DNA of 64,000 nt from contig CAZDEO010000021.1 in the NCBI GenBank assembly GCA_964504445.1, positions 5,616-69,615 of the forward strand, written 5' to 3'. Both the position numbers and the translations under genes were made by a program. Of this stretch, positions 47,957 through 56,684 are shown piece by piece (position 1 is the stretch's first letter; every line of letters begins with the position of its first letter). Under the pieces are notes generated by a model. The model made no database searches. It saw only the letters and a program-made list of their open reading frames with translations, and was not told the origin of the DNA. This stretch comes from JACSRF01 sp964504445. Lineage in GTDB: Bacteria > Chloroflexota > Anaerolineae > Promineifilales > Promineifilaceae.

Positions 47957-48004
47957 CCATCCTATACGCCATTTTTCAGCATCCCATTTGAAAGGAGTAC
48001 CATT

Positions 48005-48556
48005 ATGAATTTGACCGAATTGCTGAAATTTCTGCCCCTCATCATTGGTGTATTCCTTGCTTATCATCTCATCGTACGCCAATCCCTGCCGTCTAAAAAA
48101 CTGGGCGAAATGCTCACTTATTTCATTGGCATCTTGGTGGTTTTTGTCGTCGTTAGCTGGCTGATCACCTCTTTTCTTGCAGGATGGGCAACAGACCTAC
48201 TCCAGGCGGGCACGAATTCAGCCGAATGGCAAGAATTTATACAAGAAAGTGAGGGAGTGGTGGATAATGCATTTAATAATAGGGTCGGCAATGGCGAACA
48301 ACTTGCACCTCAGCCAACGGCCGTACAAGTGTTAGTCGTAACCGCCACCCCCATACCAGGGCAAAGCCAGCTTACCATTCCCCCAGTTAACCGCCAAACC
48401 GGACCAACACAGTATACAGTCGTTGCTGGTGACACCCTTACTAAAATAGCCCAAATCTACGGCGTCACACCAGAAGACATAAGACTTGCAAACGGAATTA
48501 TTGGCGATCTGATACAAGTTGGGCAGGTGTTAATCATACCTGCCCCGAATCCATAA
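48005..48556 (+). CDS. LysM-domain membrane protein
   Basis: A 183-residue protein with two N-terminal membrane helices (about 8-25 and 35-60), a linker, and one C-terminal LysM domain (about 135-180: YTVVAGDTLTKIAQIYGVTP, then ANGIIGDLIQVGQVLIIP). LysM binds N-acetylglucosamine-containing glycans such as peptidoglycan. A good GAAAGGAG site precedes the ATG. It lies between the SLT-M23 gene and the PH-like gene on the same strand; the three probably work at the cell wall. Confidence 0.85.
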   Translation: MNLTELLKFLPLIIGVFLAYHLIVRQSLPSKKLGEMLTYFIGILVVFVVVSWLITSFLAGWATDLLQAGTNSAEWQEFIQESEGVVDNAFNNRVGNGEQLAPQPTAVQVLVVTATPIPGQSQLTIPPVNRQTGPTQYTVVAGDTLTKIAQIYGVTPEDIRLANGIIGDLIQVGQVLIIPAPNP

Positions 48557-48558
48557 GC

Positions 48559-49239
48559 ATGGTAACGCAAGAAACAGACTCTGGCGAGCCATTTCAGCCA
48601 AGAGACGAGGAAACTGAAGCGCGCTCAGGCTTTCAGAACTGGCTCTTGCGCAAGTTCTGGTATCGCATCCCGGAAAAATACCGGCAAAACGTAGAACCTG
48701 AGATTTTATCCCTTAACTTGTTACCTGAAGAAGAAAAGCAAATAGAAATTCGTTTGGCCTGGTATCGTGAACTAATTAGCAATATCGTTTTCGGTTACTT
48801 CATTTGGATCTTCGTGGCGTCACTCGTTCTTACCGCACTTTTCTACCTGGGGACACAAAACAGTATTATTAGCCTGATCCCAGCTTTTCTACTACTGCTT
48901 ACAATCATTGAAGGCGCACGAGAATATATTGAATTCCACCAATGGCGCCTGATAAAAACAAACAAACGCCTCATCATATCTTTGCCACAACAAGGTGCCT
49001 GGCCTTTGGTTGACAACATCGAAATGGGGGATTTGCCCAAAGTCATTGACACAAATTGGTCTCCGAACCCCATTTGGCGAATTTTTCAGTTTTTCACCGG
49101 CGCCCGCGATGTATACATTAGTCTCACGGCATTCAAATTTGAGGAAGGCACAGCACGGGTCCGCGACGCTCTTATCATTCCTGATATTATGGCCAGCGAC
49201 GTTTTTAAATTAAAGGAACTGGTTTTCAACAAAAAATAA
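48559..49239 (+). CDS. Membrane protein with bacterial PH-like domain
   Basis: A 226-residue protein. A charged N-terminus (about 1-70) is followed by two helices (about 75-98 and 100-118) and a C-terminal beta-rich part: IKTNKRLIISL, NIEMGDLPKVIDTNWSPNP, VRDALIIPDI. This arrangement of two helices before TNKRLI matches bacterial PH domain (DUF304-like) membrane proteins. Function is unknown. It starts 3 bp after the LysM gene stop, indicating coupled translation. Confidence 0.65.
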   Translation: MVTQETDSGEPFQPRDEETEARSGFQNWLLRKFWYRIPEKYRQNVEPEILSLNLLPEEEKQIEIRLAWYRELISNIVFGYFIWIFVASLVLTALFYLGTQNSIISLIPAFLLLLTIIEGAREYIEFHQWRLIKTNKRLIISLPQQGAWPLVDNIEMGDLPKVIDTNWSPNPIWRIFQFFTGARDVYISLTAFKFEEGTARVRDALIIPDIMASDVFKLKELVFNKK

Positions 49240-49241
49240 AC

Positions 49242-49266
49242 AAAAAAAGCCCGGACAAGCCGGGCT
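49242..49266 (-). terminator. tpx terminator
   Basis: AGCCCGG (49248-49254) and CCGGGCT (49260-49266) around ACAAG. On the minus strand a T7 run follows (49242-49248). It ends the cold-shock/tpx operon. Confidence 0.85.
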
Positions 49267-49295
49267 GCTATCATCATTGTAACGGCGTCATCTAT

Positions 49296-49817
49296 CTAAG
49301 CCAACTGGCGCACAACAGCCAAAGCCGCTTCGTAATCTGGGTGTTGGCCCATCTCCGGTACATATTCCACATAAGCCACAATATCATTAGCATCCACAAC
49401 AAAAATTGCCCGCTGCTCCAAGCGTGACTCTTTCACATAAGTACCATAATTGAGTCCAAAATTCATGTCAAAATGGTCTGACAGAGTTTGCACCTGGTCT
49501 ACCCCGGCAGCCCCACACCAATTCCTCAAGGAAAAAGGTAAATCTGCGCTAACGGTTAAAATAGCAACATTCTCGCCCAACGACGCCGCTTCTTGATTGA
49601 ATCGTCTTGTCTGAGCATCGCAAATACCAGTGTATACAGACGGCACCACCGAAATTAAGCGGACTTTTCCTGCTGTATCCTGCAAAGTCACCTTGCTCAT
49701 ATCATTGGCAATAAGGCTAAAGTCAGGCGCGGTATCGCCAACTTTCAGGGGATCTCCTAAAACGGTTAGGGGATTTCCCCTGGCCGTATAAACACCAAAA
49801 CGTTCCGTAGTCATCAT
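49296..49817 (-). CDS. tpx: Thiol peroxidase
   Basis: A 173-residue atypical 2-Cys peroxiredoxin that reduces hydroperoxides using thioredoxin. The peroxidatic Cys66 lies in VPSVYTGICDAQTRRF and the resolving Cys101 in DLPFSLRNWCGAAG, the spacing typical of Tpx. The VGDTAPDFSLI opening is the family start. It lies 16 bp downstream of the cold-shock-domain gene and ends at a strong terminator. ATG 49817 or the next Met codon are both possible. Confidence 0.95.
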   Translation of the reverse strand: MMTTERFGVYTARGNPLTVLGDPLKVGDTAPDFSLIANDMSKVTLQDTAGKVRLISVVPSVYTGICDAQTRRFNQEAASLGENVAILTVSADLPFSLRNWCGAAGVDQVQTLSDHFDMNFGLNYGTYVKESRLEQRAIFVVDANDIVAYVEYVPEMGQHPDYEAALAVVRQLA

Positions 49818-49833
49818 AACTCCTTAGTGTAAT

Positions 49834-50295
49834 TTAGTCCGGAATAGTACCTTCATAACGCTCAACGTCAGTGGCTTCTGGTCCTTTTTTTGTGTCTTCT
49901 ACATCGTACAACACCCACTGCCCATCTTGTAATTCCTGAAAAGTGCCGGCGGAACTGCTTTTGTGGAAGAATATTTCTTCGCCTTCTCCACGCATAATGA
50001 AACCATACCCCTTACGCGTGTTATACCACTTTACCTGGCCGATATATTTGCCAGTTTGCGGGTCAATTTGAATTGTTCTAGGGCCGGTAATTTCGTGAGG
50101 TTGTGACTTTGGGGTTGCCGCGGGGGCCGAAGTGTCACTTTTTGCTGATTTTGCAGGTACTTCTTCATCAAGCTGATTCATGTATGCTGGCTCTGTTGGA
50201 AGTCCAGCCTGCTGAAGTTTGCGCTGCATTTCTACTGTAAAAAGAAATTGCTCGCCAGTTTCTTCATCTGTTTCCCATCTATCCGTGAAGTTCAT
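49834..50295 (-). CDS. Cold-shock domain protein with N-terminal extension
   Basis: A 153-residue protein. The C-terminal 70 residues form a cold-shock domain with RNP1 (KGYGFIMR) and RNP2 (EIFFHKSS), following GQVKWYNTRKG. The first 75 residues are a charged extension without recognised domain (EETGEQFLFTVEMQRKLQQA, then a low-complexity SAKSDTSAPAATPKS). It likely binds RNA or single-stranded DNA. It is the first gene of the operon with tpx. The upstream region is occupied by the IS630 element 58 bp before the start. Confidence 0.85.
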   Translation of the reverse strand: MNFTDRWETDEETGEQFLFTVEMQRKLQQAGLPTEPAYMNQLDEEVPAKSAKSDTSAPAATPKSQPHEITGPRTIQIDPQTGKYIGQVKWYNTRKGYGFIMRGEGEEIFFHKSSSAGTFQELQDGQWVLYDVEDTKKGPEATDVERYEGTIPD

Positions 50296-50385
50296 GTTGT
50301 TTTCTCCGTCTGGGCACTAGGGCTTACTATGGTCGTTTAGTTTTGTTCTTATAGATAAATTAAATTAAATCCGTACAATATGTAG

Positions 50386-50919
50386 ATGGCAAACCGACAA
50401 TTCACCTTAACAACAACAGAAGTGGGGCAGTTAAAAGCCGCCTACCATCAAAGTAAAGATGTAAATTACAGTAAAAAACTGCTCGCTGTGCGCTTGTATG
50501 GTACAGGCCATTCGACTAAGAGTATCCTTGACCTTATCGGCTGTGGTCGCACCAGTCTGATGGAATGGGTGCAAAAGTACCAACTGAATGGGGTCGCGGG
50601 CTTAAAAGATCAACGTGGTGGTGGAAACCACTACAAGTTGACCCCAACAGAAAAAGCCGCTATCAAGAGCCAAGTGCATCAATATAGTCCGCGGCAACTG
50701 TTAGGGAATGAGTGCGCGACCAGTTCTGGGGCGCACTGGACAGCGGTTGACCTCAAATTACTGATATACCAAAAATATGAAGTCATCTACAAAAGTCCGG
50801 CTTCTTACTGGGCGTTGTTGACCGAATGTGGACTCAGTTATCAACGAACCGAAAAGATTTTCAAATCAAAATCCGTCTTTAAACAGGCTGATTTTGAGGA
50901 ACAGCTCGAAAAAAAATGA
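50386..50919 (+). CDS. IS630 transposase, N-terminal ORF
   Basis: A 177-residue ORF carrying the helix-turn-helix half of the transposase (YGTGHSTKSILDLIGCGRTS, then WVQKYQLNGVAGLKDQRGGG) and a linker. It ends in GAA-A8-TGA. A -1 slip on the run of eight A (50909-50916) would enter the downstream frame, giving a fused transposase as known for several IS630 members. Confidence 0.85.
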   Translation: MANRQFTLTTTEVGQLKAAYHQSKDVNYSKKLLAVRLYGTGHSTKSILDLIGCGRTSLMEWVQKYQLNGVAGLKDQRGGGNHYKLTPTEKAAIKSQVHQYSPRQLLGNECATSSGAHWTAVDLKLLIYQKYEVIYKSPASYWALLTECGLSYQRTEKIFKSKSVFKQADFEEQLEKK

Positions 50920-51473
50920 TGGACATCGTCCAAACAGCACCGGAAACGGTCATTTTAGCCGAAGATGAAGCCAGCCTCTATCTGCAAGCGACCACTATGA
51001 GAGTGTGGGCGCCAGTAGGGCAAACTCCTAGCGTAAGAGTGGACACCCAACGGGATATGATTCACTTTTATGGTTGTCTCAACTTATCAACTGGAGAACA
51101 GACAGCAATGAAAGCCCAGACGATGAACTCCGAAACCACCGCTTTATTTCTAGCACAAGTGGTTCAGCGTTACCCTAACAGACCGATTCTGCTTTTATGA
51201 GACCGTGCCAAATGGCATGGCGGGCAAGCAGTTAGAGACTTTCTAGCGGTTCATCCTCAAATCGAAGGGATGAAATTTCCGCCTGGCTCACCGGACTTAA
51301 ATCCGCAGGAACATGTCTGGAAGTTAACGCGGGAAAAGGTGAGCCACAATCATCTGGTTCCTAAGCTGAATGTGTTAGCTGAGGCTTTTGCATCCCATTT
51401 AGTTAATTCGTTTTTTAAGAGTACATTTTTGGACAAATACGGTTATTCAGCTATTTGTCCGATGTTTATTTAA
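50916..51473 (+). pseudogene. IS630 transposase DDE domain with in-frame TGA
   Basis: The catalytic half in the -1 frame. The first Asp lies in ILAEDEASLYL. At 51198-51200 a TGA interrupts the frame just before DRAKWH, the second catalytic Asp segment. The frame stays open afterward through SPDLNPQEHVWKL, with the catalytic Glu, to the TAA at 51471-51473. One base change would restore the protein, so inactivation is recent. Confidence 0.8.
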
Positions 51474-51481
51474 ATTGTCTA

Positions 51482-53980
51482 TTAGTTAGAGGTGGAAGCA
51501 AGGAAAGACATTTGTTGGGCCACGGCCGTTTCCTGTTCCTCTGCAAACAATTCCGGCCTGGCTGTCGTCTTAACCGCTCCCGTAACACGATTACGATCAC
51601 CTATTTTCAAAAGAGGTCGCGGTTTGATATTTCGGCTTCCGATGACGGCATCCTTCAAGCGCACTTTGTTTGTGGAACCGATCGCTGTACGCACAATCAC
51701 CAATGTATCTAAATTTCCAATCACCACAGAAGCCACTTCACTGGCATCCTTGGGTAAGCGCACATTGATCACACCCTGACCATACCGCCCCTGGGTCGGG
51801 TACTCGTTTATCGCCGTAGCTTTGGCTAATCCATTATCCGTTATACTAAAAACGTAACTTTCAAGTTTTACCACATCCATGCCTACCAGTCCATCAGCTT
51901 CATGGGCTAATTTTATACCCATGACACCGCCGGCAGGCAAGCCCATAGAACGAACGTCATTTTCGTCAAAGCGAATAACTTGTCCGGCTGCTGTTGCCAA
52001 CATGACCTCCCCCACGCCACTGGTTAGAACAGCCCAGCCCAAAGCATCCTCATCAGGCACATTCATAACTGTAAAAGGTTCAGAAGTGATTCCGGGCAGA
52101 TCCTCTAGGACAATGCGTTTGACCACGCCACCAAGAGTCGTCAGAAAGAGATACCCCTGGGCGGAAGACGGCCGTATCAAAGCAGCCGCCAGGTGGTCCC
52201 GCCGCGAAAAACCCGTCAGCTCTGCCCAATGGGTCCCCACACCCAGCTCCCGGGCTTGGGGCAACTGATAGACCGGCAAACTCGCTGCACGGCCGTCAGC
52301 AGCAAACAAATACAAAACATCCTGCGTATTCGCTTCCAATAACGCAAAAGGCTGCTCCATGGGCTTCCGCGGCACATTCACCATTTCCGGTGAAGTCGTC
52401 CGCGCCAGCGTCCCCTTCTCCCCTACCAGCACCCAAACCTGCTCATCAGGCAGCAAATCGCTGGCACTCACTACCGGGCTATCGGTAGAATCCACAATTT
52501 GCGTGCGGCGCACATCGGCATACCTCCCTCGCACCGCCAGCAGTTCATCTTTAACCACACCACGCATCAAATCCGGCCGAGATAGCAGCCGTTCCAAAAA
52601 GCTAATGAGCTTCAGTTTCTCCTCATACTCCTCCTGAATCTTCCGCCGTTCCAAAGCCGCCAACCGACGCAGCTGCATCTCTAAAATCGCCTGTGCCTGA
52701 GCCTCCGTCAGCTTGAAGCGCTTAATCAAATTAGCCCGTGCTGTCTCCACCGTGCGCGACCGCCGGATCGTGTCAATAACCTCATCCAGATTATCCAGAG
52801 CAATTATCAACCCCTCCAAAATGTGTGCCCGGTTACGCGCCTTCTCCAAATCATACTCACTGCGCCGCCGCACAACCTCCAGCCGGTGCTCCAAATAAAC
52901 CCGCAGAGCCTGCTTCAACGTCAGCACCCGCGGTTCCCCATTTACCAGGGCCAACAAAGAGACGCTAAAGGTACTCTGCATAGGAGTTTGCCGGAAAAGC
53001 TCTGCCAACACCTCCTCCGGCTCCACATTACGCGTGGTCTCCAAAATAATGCGCATCCCGTTCCGGTCCGATTCGTCCCGCAAGTCAGTCAGCCCTTCAA
53101 TCTTGCCGTCACGGTGCAAATCAGCAATACGCCCCAATAAATTTGTCTTATTTGCCTGATAAGGAAGTTCGGTAATGACAATGCGCGACTTATTCCGCCC
53201 CATTTGCTCCACGTGGGCCTTCGCCCGCACCGTAATGCGCCCGCGCCCCGTGGCATAGGCGTGGGCAATGGCATCCGTCTCATCATCCTGGCCACGATGG
53301 CGAAATATCAACCCACCCGTGGGAAAATCAGGACCTTTAATGAAATTCATGAGATCAGCAATCGACACATCATCCAGGTTCTCCCACCTGTCCAACATAT
53401 AAGCCGAGGCATCAATAACCTCCCCCAGGTTATGGGGTGGAATGCTGGTGGCCATACCCACGGCAATGCCCGCAGACCCGTTCACCAATAAATTGGGAAT
53501 AGTGGCCGGTAAAACCATGGGTTCTTGCAAAGAATCATCAAAATTAGTCGTGTAATCAATGGTATCTTTGGCAATGTCTTCCAGCATGTCGAAGCCCATC
53601 GCCGACATCCGCGCTTCCGTATAACGCATTGCTGCCGCAGCATCACCATCAATGGAGCCAAAATTTCCCTGACCATCTACCAAAGGGTAGCGCATGGAAA
53701 AATCTTGAGCCATACGGACCATGGCATCATAAACCGACTGGTCACCATGGGGATGATATTTCCCCAACACTTCGCCAACAACGCGGGCCGACTTTCGGTA
53801 TGGGGTGTCGGGGCGCAGCCCCATGTCATACATAGCATATAAAATACGCCGCTGCACGGGCTTCAAGCCGTCCCGGGCATCAGGCAAGGCTCGCGAAACG
53901 ATCACGCTCATGGCGTAGCTGAGATACGATTCGCGCATTTCCTGGTCAATGTCGATTTGTTTTACGAGTCCTATTTCCAT
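51482..53980 (-). CDS. gyrA: DNA gyrase subunit A
   Basis: An 832-residue type IIA topoisomerase subunit. The cleavage Tyr120 is in AMRYTEARMS. The quinolone region reads KYHPHGDQSVYDAMVRMAQ: Gln81 replaces the Ser83 of E. coli, while Asp85 (E. coli Asp87) is kept. The C-terminal beta-pinwheel has a degenerate GyrA box, QGRYGQG (near residue 728), in place of QRRGGKG. It is preceded by a sigma70-like promoter (54084-54112) and its stop codon abuts the IS630 element. gyrB is not in the window. ParC is a less likely alternative. Confidence 0.93.
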   Translation of the reverse strand: MEIGLVKQIDIDQEMRESYLSYAMSVIVSRALPDARDGLKPVQRRILYAMYDMGLRPDTPYRKSARVVGEVLGKYHPHGDQSVYDAMVRMAQDFSMRYPLVDGQGNFGSIDGDAAAAMRYTEARMSAMGFDMLEDIAKDTIDYTTNFDDSLQEPMVLPATIPNLLVNGSAGIAVGMATSIPPHNLGEVIDASAYMLDRWENLDDVSIADLMNFIKGPDFPTGGLIFRHRGQDDETDAIAHAYATGRGRITVRAKAHVEQMGRNKSRIVITELPYQANKTNLLGRIADLHRDGKIEGLTDLRDESDRNGMRIILETTRNVEPEEVLAELFRQTPMQSTFSVSLLALVNGEPRVLTLKQALRVYLEHRLEVVRRRSEYDLEKARNRAHILEGLIIALDNLDEVIDTIRRSRTVETARANLIKRFKLTEAQAQAILEMQLRRLAALERRKIQEEYEEKLKLISFLERLLSRPDLMRGVVKDELLAVRGRYADVRRTQIVDSTDSPVVSASDLLPDEQVWVLVGEKGTLARTTSPEMVNVPRKPMEQPFALLEANTQDVLYLFAADGRAASLPVYQLPQARELGVGTHWAELTGFSRRDHLAAALIRPSSAQGYLFLTTLGGVVKRIVLEDLPGITSEPFTVMNVPDEDALGWAVLTSGVGEVMLATAAGQVIRFDENDVRSMGLPAGGVMGIKLAHEADGLVGMDVVKLESYVFSITDNGLAKATAINEYPTQGRYGQGVINVRLPKDASEVASVVIGNLDTLVIVRTAIGSTNKVRLKDAVIGSRNIKPRPLLKIGDRNRVTGAVKTTARPELFAEEQETAVAQQMSFLASTSN

Positions 53981-54083
53981 TTGTAATTAGCCTGGGTAAA
54001 AGTTGGTTGGTAAGCTGTAAACTTTCATCGTAGATGCGCCCTAACTGGCACCAATGTAGGAATTTTGTTCTAAAACTGCTGTA

Positions 54084-54112
54084 ACTATAGGCAATTTACA
54101 GTAGGGTGTCAA
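54084..54112 (-). promoter_or_regulatory. gyrA promoter
   Basis: On the minus strand TTGACA (54112-54107), 17-bp spacer, TATAGT (54089-54084). It predicts a leader of about 100 nt. The -35 abuts the T-run of the upstream terminator. Confidence 0.65.
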
Positions 54113-54115
54113 ACG

Positions 54116-54142
54116 AAAAAAGCGCAGTATGTTCGACTGCGC
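54116..54142 (-). terminator. Terminator of the sufS-sufU-Rieske unit
   Basis: GCGCAGT (54122-54128) and ACTGCGC (54136-54142), loop ATGTTCG; on the minus strand followed by six T (54116-54121). Confidence 0.85.
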
Positions 54143-54165
54143 CAAAGATATTCTATGTTGTTTAT

Positions 54166-54486
54166 TTACCAATCATCCGGAGACTCAACGTAGATGTACT
54201 CGCCCCTAATTTCGACCCGATAGGTGGGAACAGGTTCGGTGGCGGGCAGGCAAGTGGCTTGCCCTGAGCGAATGTCGAAGCGTGCCCCATGGCGCGGACA
54301 TTCTACTTCAAATCCTTCAATTTTCCCGTCTTCCAAAGGGCCTGCATCGTGTGTACATAAGTCGGCAATGCAGTAATACTTGCCGTCTACATTAAAGATG
54401 ATGACGGTTTCTTCCGCGAATTCGTAAAATAAGCGTTCGCCGGGGAGAATGTCGTTTACGTGAGCGACTTTTACAAATTCTGTCAT
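54166..54486 (-). CDS. Rieske-type [2Fe-2S] ferredoxin of the suf operon
   Basis: A 106-residue Rieske protein similar to the ferredoxin subunits of non-heme iron oxygenases. Cluster ligands are Cys44-x-His46 (LCTHDAGPLEDG) and Cys63-x2-His66 (ECPRHGARFD). It has no signal peptide. It is the last gene of the suf group, 30 bp after sufU, and probably donates electrons for cluster assembly; this position is common in SUF operons with SufU. Confidence 0.9.
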   Translation of the reverse strand: MTEFVKVAHVNDILPGERLFYEFAEETVIIFNVDGKYYCIADLCTHDAGPLEDGKIEGFEVECPRHGARFDIRSGQATCLPATEPVPTYRVEIRGEYIYVESPDDW

Positions 54487-54516
54487 GCTGGTGTGTTTTC
54501 CTTTACGCGTCTTTTA

Positions 54517-54927
54517 CTATGCGCTGTCTTGTGAATTCCGTATCTGGTCGGGGTCTGGAATGCCATAGGCACCGGCTTTGAGCACTTTCAGGGAAAGGAG
54601 TGCGCATTTAACGCGGGCCATGCTAAGCTGTACGCCAATCAGATCTAGCAACCTCTCTTTGGGAAAGTTCTTGACTTCAGCTAAGGTCATGCCTTTGATT
54701 TCTTCGGTAAGCAATGAGGCGGAGGCTTGGCTGATGGCGCAGCCGTCTCCGCTCCAGGCTACCTCAGCAACACGGCCGTTTTCATCCAGTCGCACATCAA
54801 TACGGACCACATCCCCACACAAGGGGTTGTCCTCTTCATAAGAAATGTCTGCCGGCTCTAACTTGCCATAGTTGAGCGGGTTCTCATACAGGTCAATGAT
54901 TTGTTCACGGTAAAAGCTGCTGTCCAT
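54517..54927 (-). CDS. sufU: Iron-sulfur cluster scaffold/sulfur acceptor SufU
   Basis: A 136-residue IscU-like protein that takes sulfur from SufS, usually through a bound zinc. The three conserved cysteines are Cys37 (NPLCGD, with Asp39), Cys63 (GDGCAIS) and Cys108 (ARVKCALL). The 18-residue insertion characteristic of SufU between the second and third Cys is present (EIKGMTLAEVKNFPKERLLD). It lies 34 bp after sufS on the same strand. Confidence 0.93.
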   Translation of the reverse strand: MDSSFYREQIIDLYENPLNYGKLEPADISYEEDNPLCGDVVRIDVRLDENGRVAEVAWSGDGCAISQASASLLTEEIKGMTLAEVKNFPKERLLDLIGVQLSMARVKCALLSLKVLKAGAYGIPDPDQIRNSQDSA

Positions 54928-54961
54928 GGGTATGCCTCATTTGTCTTCCGGCCTGCTTTTA

Positions 54962-56188
54962 TTATAGCCTAAAGATTTGGCGGACGCGGTGCACGCTTTC
55001 CACCAGTTTATCAATCTCGCCAGTGGTGGTATGAATGTAGAAGCTGGCGCGGGTGGTGGCCGAAAGACCCAACTTTTTGTGCAAAGGCATGGCACAGTGG
55101 TGACCGGCGCGTACAGCAATGCCGTCTTTATCAAGAAGCTCGGCAATGTCGTGGGGGTGCAGGTTGGCTAAGGTAAAAGCGGCCACGCCCCCTTTTTGCG
55201 AGGCTGGCGGCCCCCACACTTTGAGGCCGGGCACTTCACTGAGGGCTTCCAAGGCATAGTGTGTGAGGAATTGTCCGTAGGCATGAATGTCGGCCATACC
55301 AATGCTGGTGAGGTAGTCTACGGCCGTTCCCAAGCCAATCCCTTCGGCAATGCTGGGCGTACCGGCTTCAAACTTCCAAGGCAGCTCGTTCCAGGTGGAG
55401 CCTTCCAGAGTGACGCGGCGAATCATGTCGCCGCCGCCCATAAATGGCGGCATTTCTTCCAAAAGATGCCGCTTGCCGTACAAAATGCCCACGCCTGTGG
55501 GGCCACACATCTTATGCCCAGAAAAAGTAAGGAAGTCGCAATCTAACGCTTGCACGTCTACGGGCATGTGGGGGACGCTTTGGGCGGCGTCTACCATGGT
55601 GGTTGCCCCCACCGCTTTCGCCGCGGCAATGAGCTGCCGGGTGGGATTGATAGTGCCAAAGACGTTGGAGACGGCCGTGAAAGAAAACAGTCTCGTCCGC
55701 TTCGTTAATAAAGTGTCCAGGTTCGTTAGATCCAAGACCCCATTGTCATCAAAGGGCACGTAGCGCACCACCGCCCCCTTACGCTGGGCCAGCATTTGCC
55801 AGGGCACCAGGTTCGCATGATGCTCCATCTCCGTCAGCAAAATTTCGTCACCGGCCTGAATATTGACTTCACCCCAGCTGTAGGCGACCAGGTTAAACCC
55901 TTCGGTGGCATTGCGCACAAAGATAACCTCAGCTGGATCAGGGGCGTTAATAAACTGGGCCACCTTTTTGCGCGCATTTTCATAAGCGTTGGTGGCGTCT
56001 TCGCTAAAGCGGTAGATGCCGCGGTGCACGTTGGCGTGGTGGGTACGGTAATATTGGTCCATGGCCTGCAAAACGGCCGTGGGCTTTTGCGAGGAGGCAG
56101 CGCTATCTAAAAAAACCAGAGGCACACCAGGGTATGCCTCTACATCCAGAATAGGGAAATCTGCCCGAATTTTTTGAACGTCTAGCAT
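54962..56188 (-). CDS. sufS: Cysteine desulfurase SufS
   Basis: A 408-residue group II cysteine desulfurase (PLP enzyme) that mobilises sulfur from cysteine. PLP-binding Lys226 lies in FSGHKMCGPTG; catalytic Cys365 lies in VRAGHHCAMPLH, the short-loop arrangement of SufS. The start LDVQKIRADFPILD is the family consensus. It leads the sufS-sufU-Rieske group and lies downstream of a pseudogene remnant and a rhodanese gene. Confidence 0.95.
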   Translation of the reverse strand: MLDVQKIRADFPILDVEAYPGVPLVFLDSAASSQKPTAVLQAMDQYYRTHHANVHRGIYRFSEDATNAYENARKKVAQFINAPDPAEVIFVRNATEGFNLVAYSWGEVNIQAGDEILLTEMEHHANLVPWQMLAQRKGAVVRYVPFDDNGVLDLTNLDTLLTKRTRLFSFTAVSNVFGTINPTRQLIAAAKAVGATTMVDAAQSVPHMPVDVQALDCDFLTFSGHKMCGPTGVGILYGKRHLLEEMPPFMGGGDMIRRVTLEGSTWNELPWKFEAGTPSIAEGIGLGTAVDYLTSIGMADIHAYGQFLTHYALEALSEVPGLKVWGPPASQKGGVAAFTLANLHPHDIAELLDKDGIAVRAGHHCAMPLHKKLGLSATTRASFYIHTTTGEIDKLVESVHRVRQIFRL

Positions 56189-56230
56189 GCTTAGATTGTA
56201 ATGCGGAACAAGGTTTGCGCAAATAGAAAG

Positions 56231-56571
56231 TTAAAACAGCAGGCGCAACAACCCACCGAATACGTCGGTTAGAATATAGCCGATACCCAACATGCCTAAC
56301 AAAAAGACGCCCACCGAAGTAAGAAAATCCCCCCAACCCCATTTGGGCTGCACCACGCATCACAAAATCATATGCATAGCGCTGGGCTGCCAGGCTCCAT
56401 TTGTCGGTCAACACCCCCGTTTACCACCACCCATTGCCCCTGAAAAGGAAGCGTAAAAGAAACGGCCGTGGCCGACTCTGTCGGTTTTGTCGTCAACAAC
56501 TGCCGCCCCACGGCAATAATCTGTCCCCCAGCCTACACAATAGTTTGCCCCAAACCTCGGGGGTTGGCCAT
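56231..56571 (-). pseudogene. Broken M23-like/membrane protein gene
   Basis: Three reading frames contribute plausible protein in minus-strand order: ANPRGLGQTIV then a stop (near 56535), VSFTLPFQGQWVVVNGGV (about 56410-56455), then after a frame change DKWSLAAQRYAYDFVMR (about 56355-56405). LPF-x-G-x-W-x-V-NGG and QRYAYDF are typical of secreted M23 peptidases. After another frame change a 41-codon tail begins GTG 56356 (VVQPKWGWGDFLTSVGVFLL) and ends in a membrane helix at 56231. The catalytic domain is gone. The tail could be an independent small protein. Confidence 0.5.
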
Positions 56572-56644
56572 CGTCCACAACAGCGTAGACGCCAGGTTAG
56601 TGAAGAAGCAACTTATCTGTTTCATAATGACCAAAATCAGTGCA

Positions 56645-56684
56645 AGTTACAGGTCACAGGGCACATTCCGTGTAACCTGTAACT
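56645..56684 (-). terminator. Hairpin after the rhodanese gene
   Basis: AGTTACAGGT (56645-56654) pairs with ACCTGTAACT (56675-56684), extendable with one mismatch. It is 10 bp past the stop on the minus strand; no T-run. Confidence 0.5.

Larger units (their letters stand above)
50354..51479 (+). mobile_element. IS630-family element, probably inactive
   Basis: A 1126-bp element flanked by TA (50352-50353 and 51480-51481), the IS630 target duplication. Ends are imperfect inverted repeats of about 30 bp: the left begins GATAAATTAAATTAAAT and the right, reversed, GACAATTTAAATAAACA. It codes a transposase split by a frameshift and one in-frame stop. The right TA directly abuts the gyrA stop codon. 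It contains no ACGGCCGT octamer and is more AT-rich than its surroundings, consistent with recent arrival. Confidence 0.88.

Noticed and set aside
51198..51200. TGA in the transposase as selenocysteine or programmed readthrough
   Set aside because: No Cys or Sec is expected at this position of IS630 transposases and no selenocysteine machinery is visible; a simple nonsense mutation is more likely.
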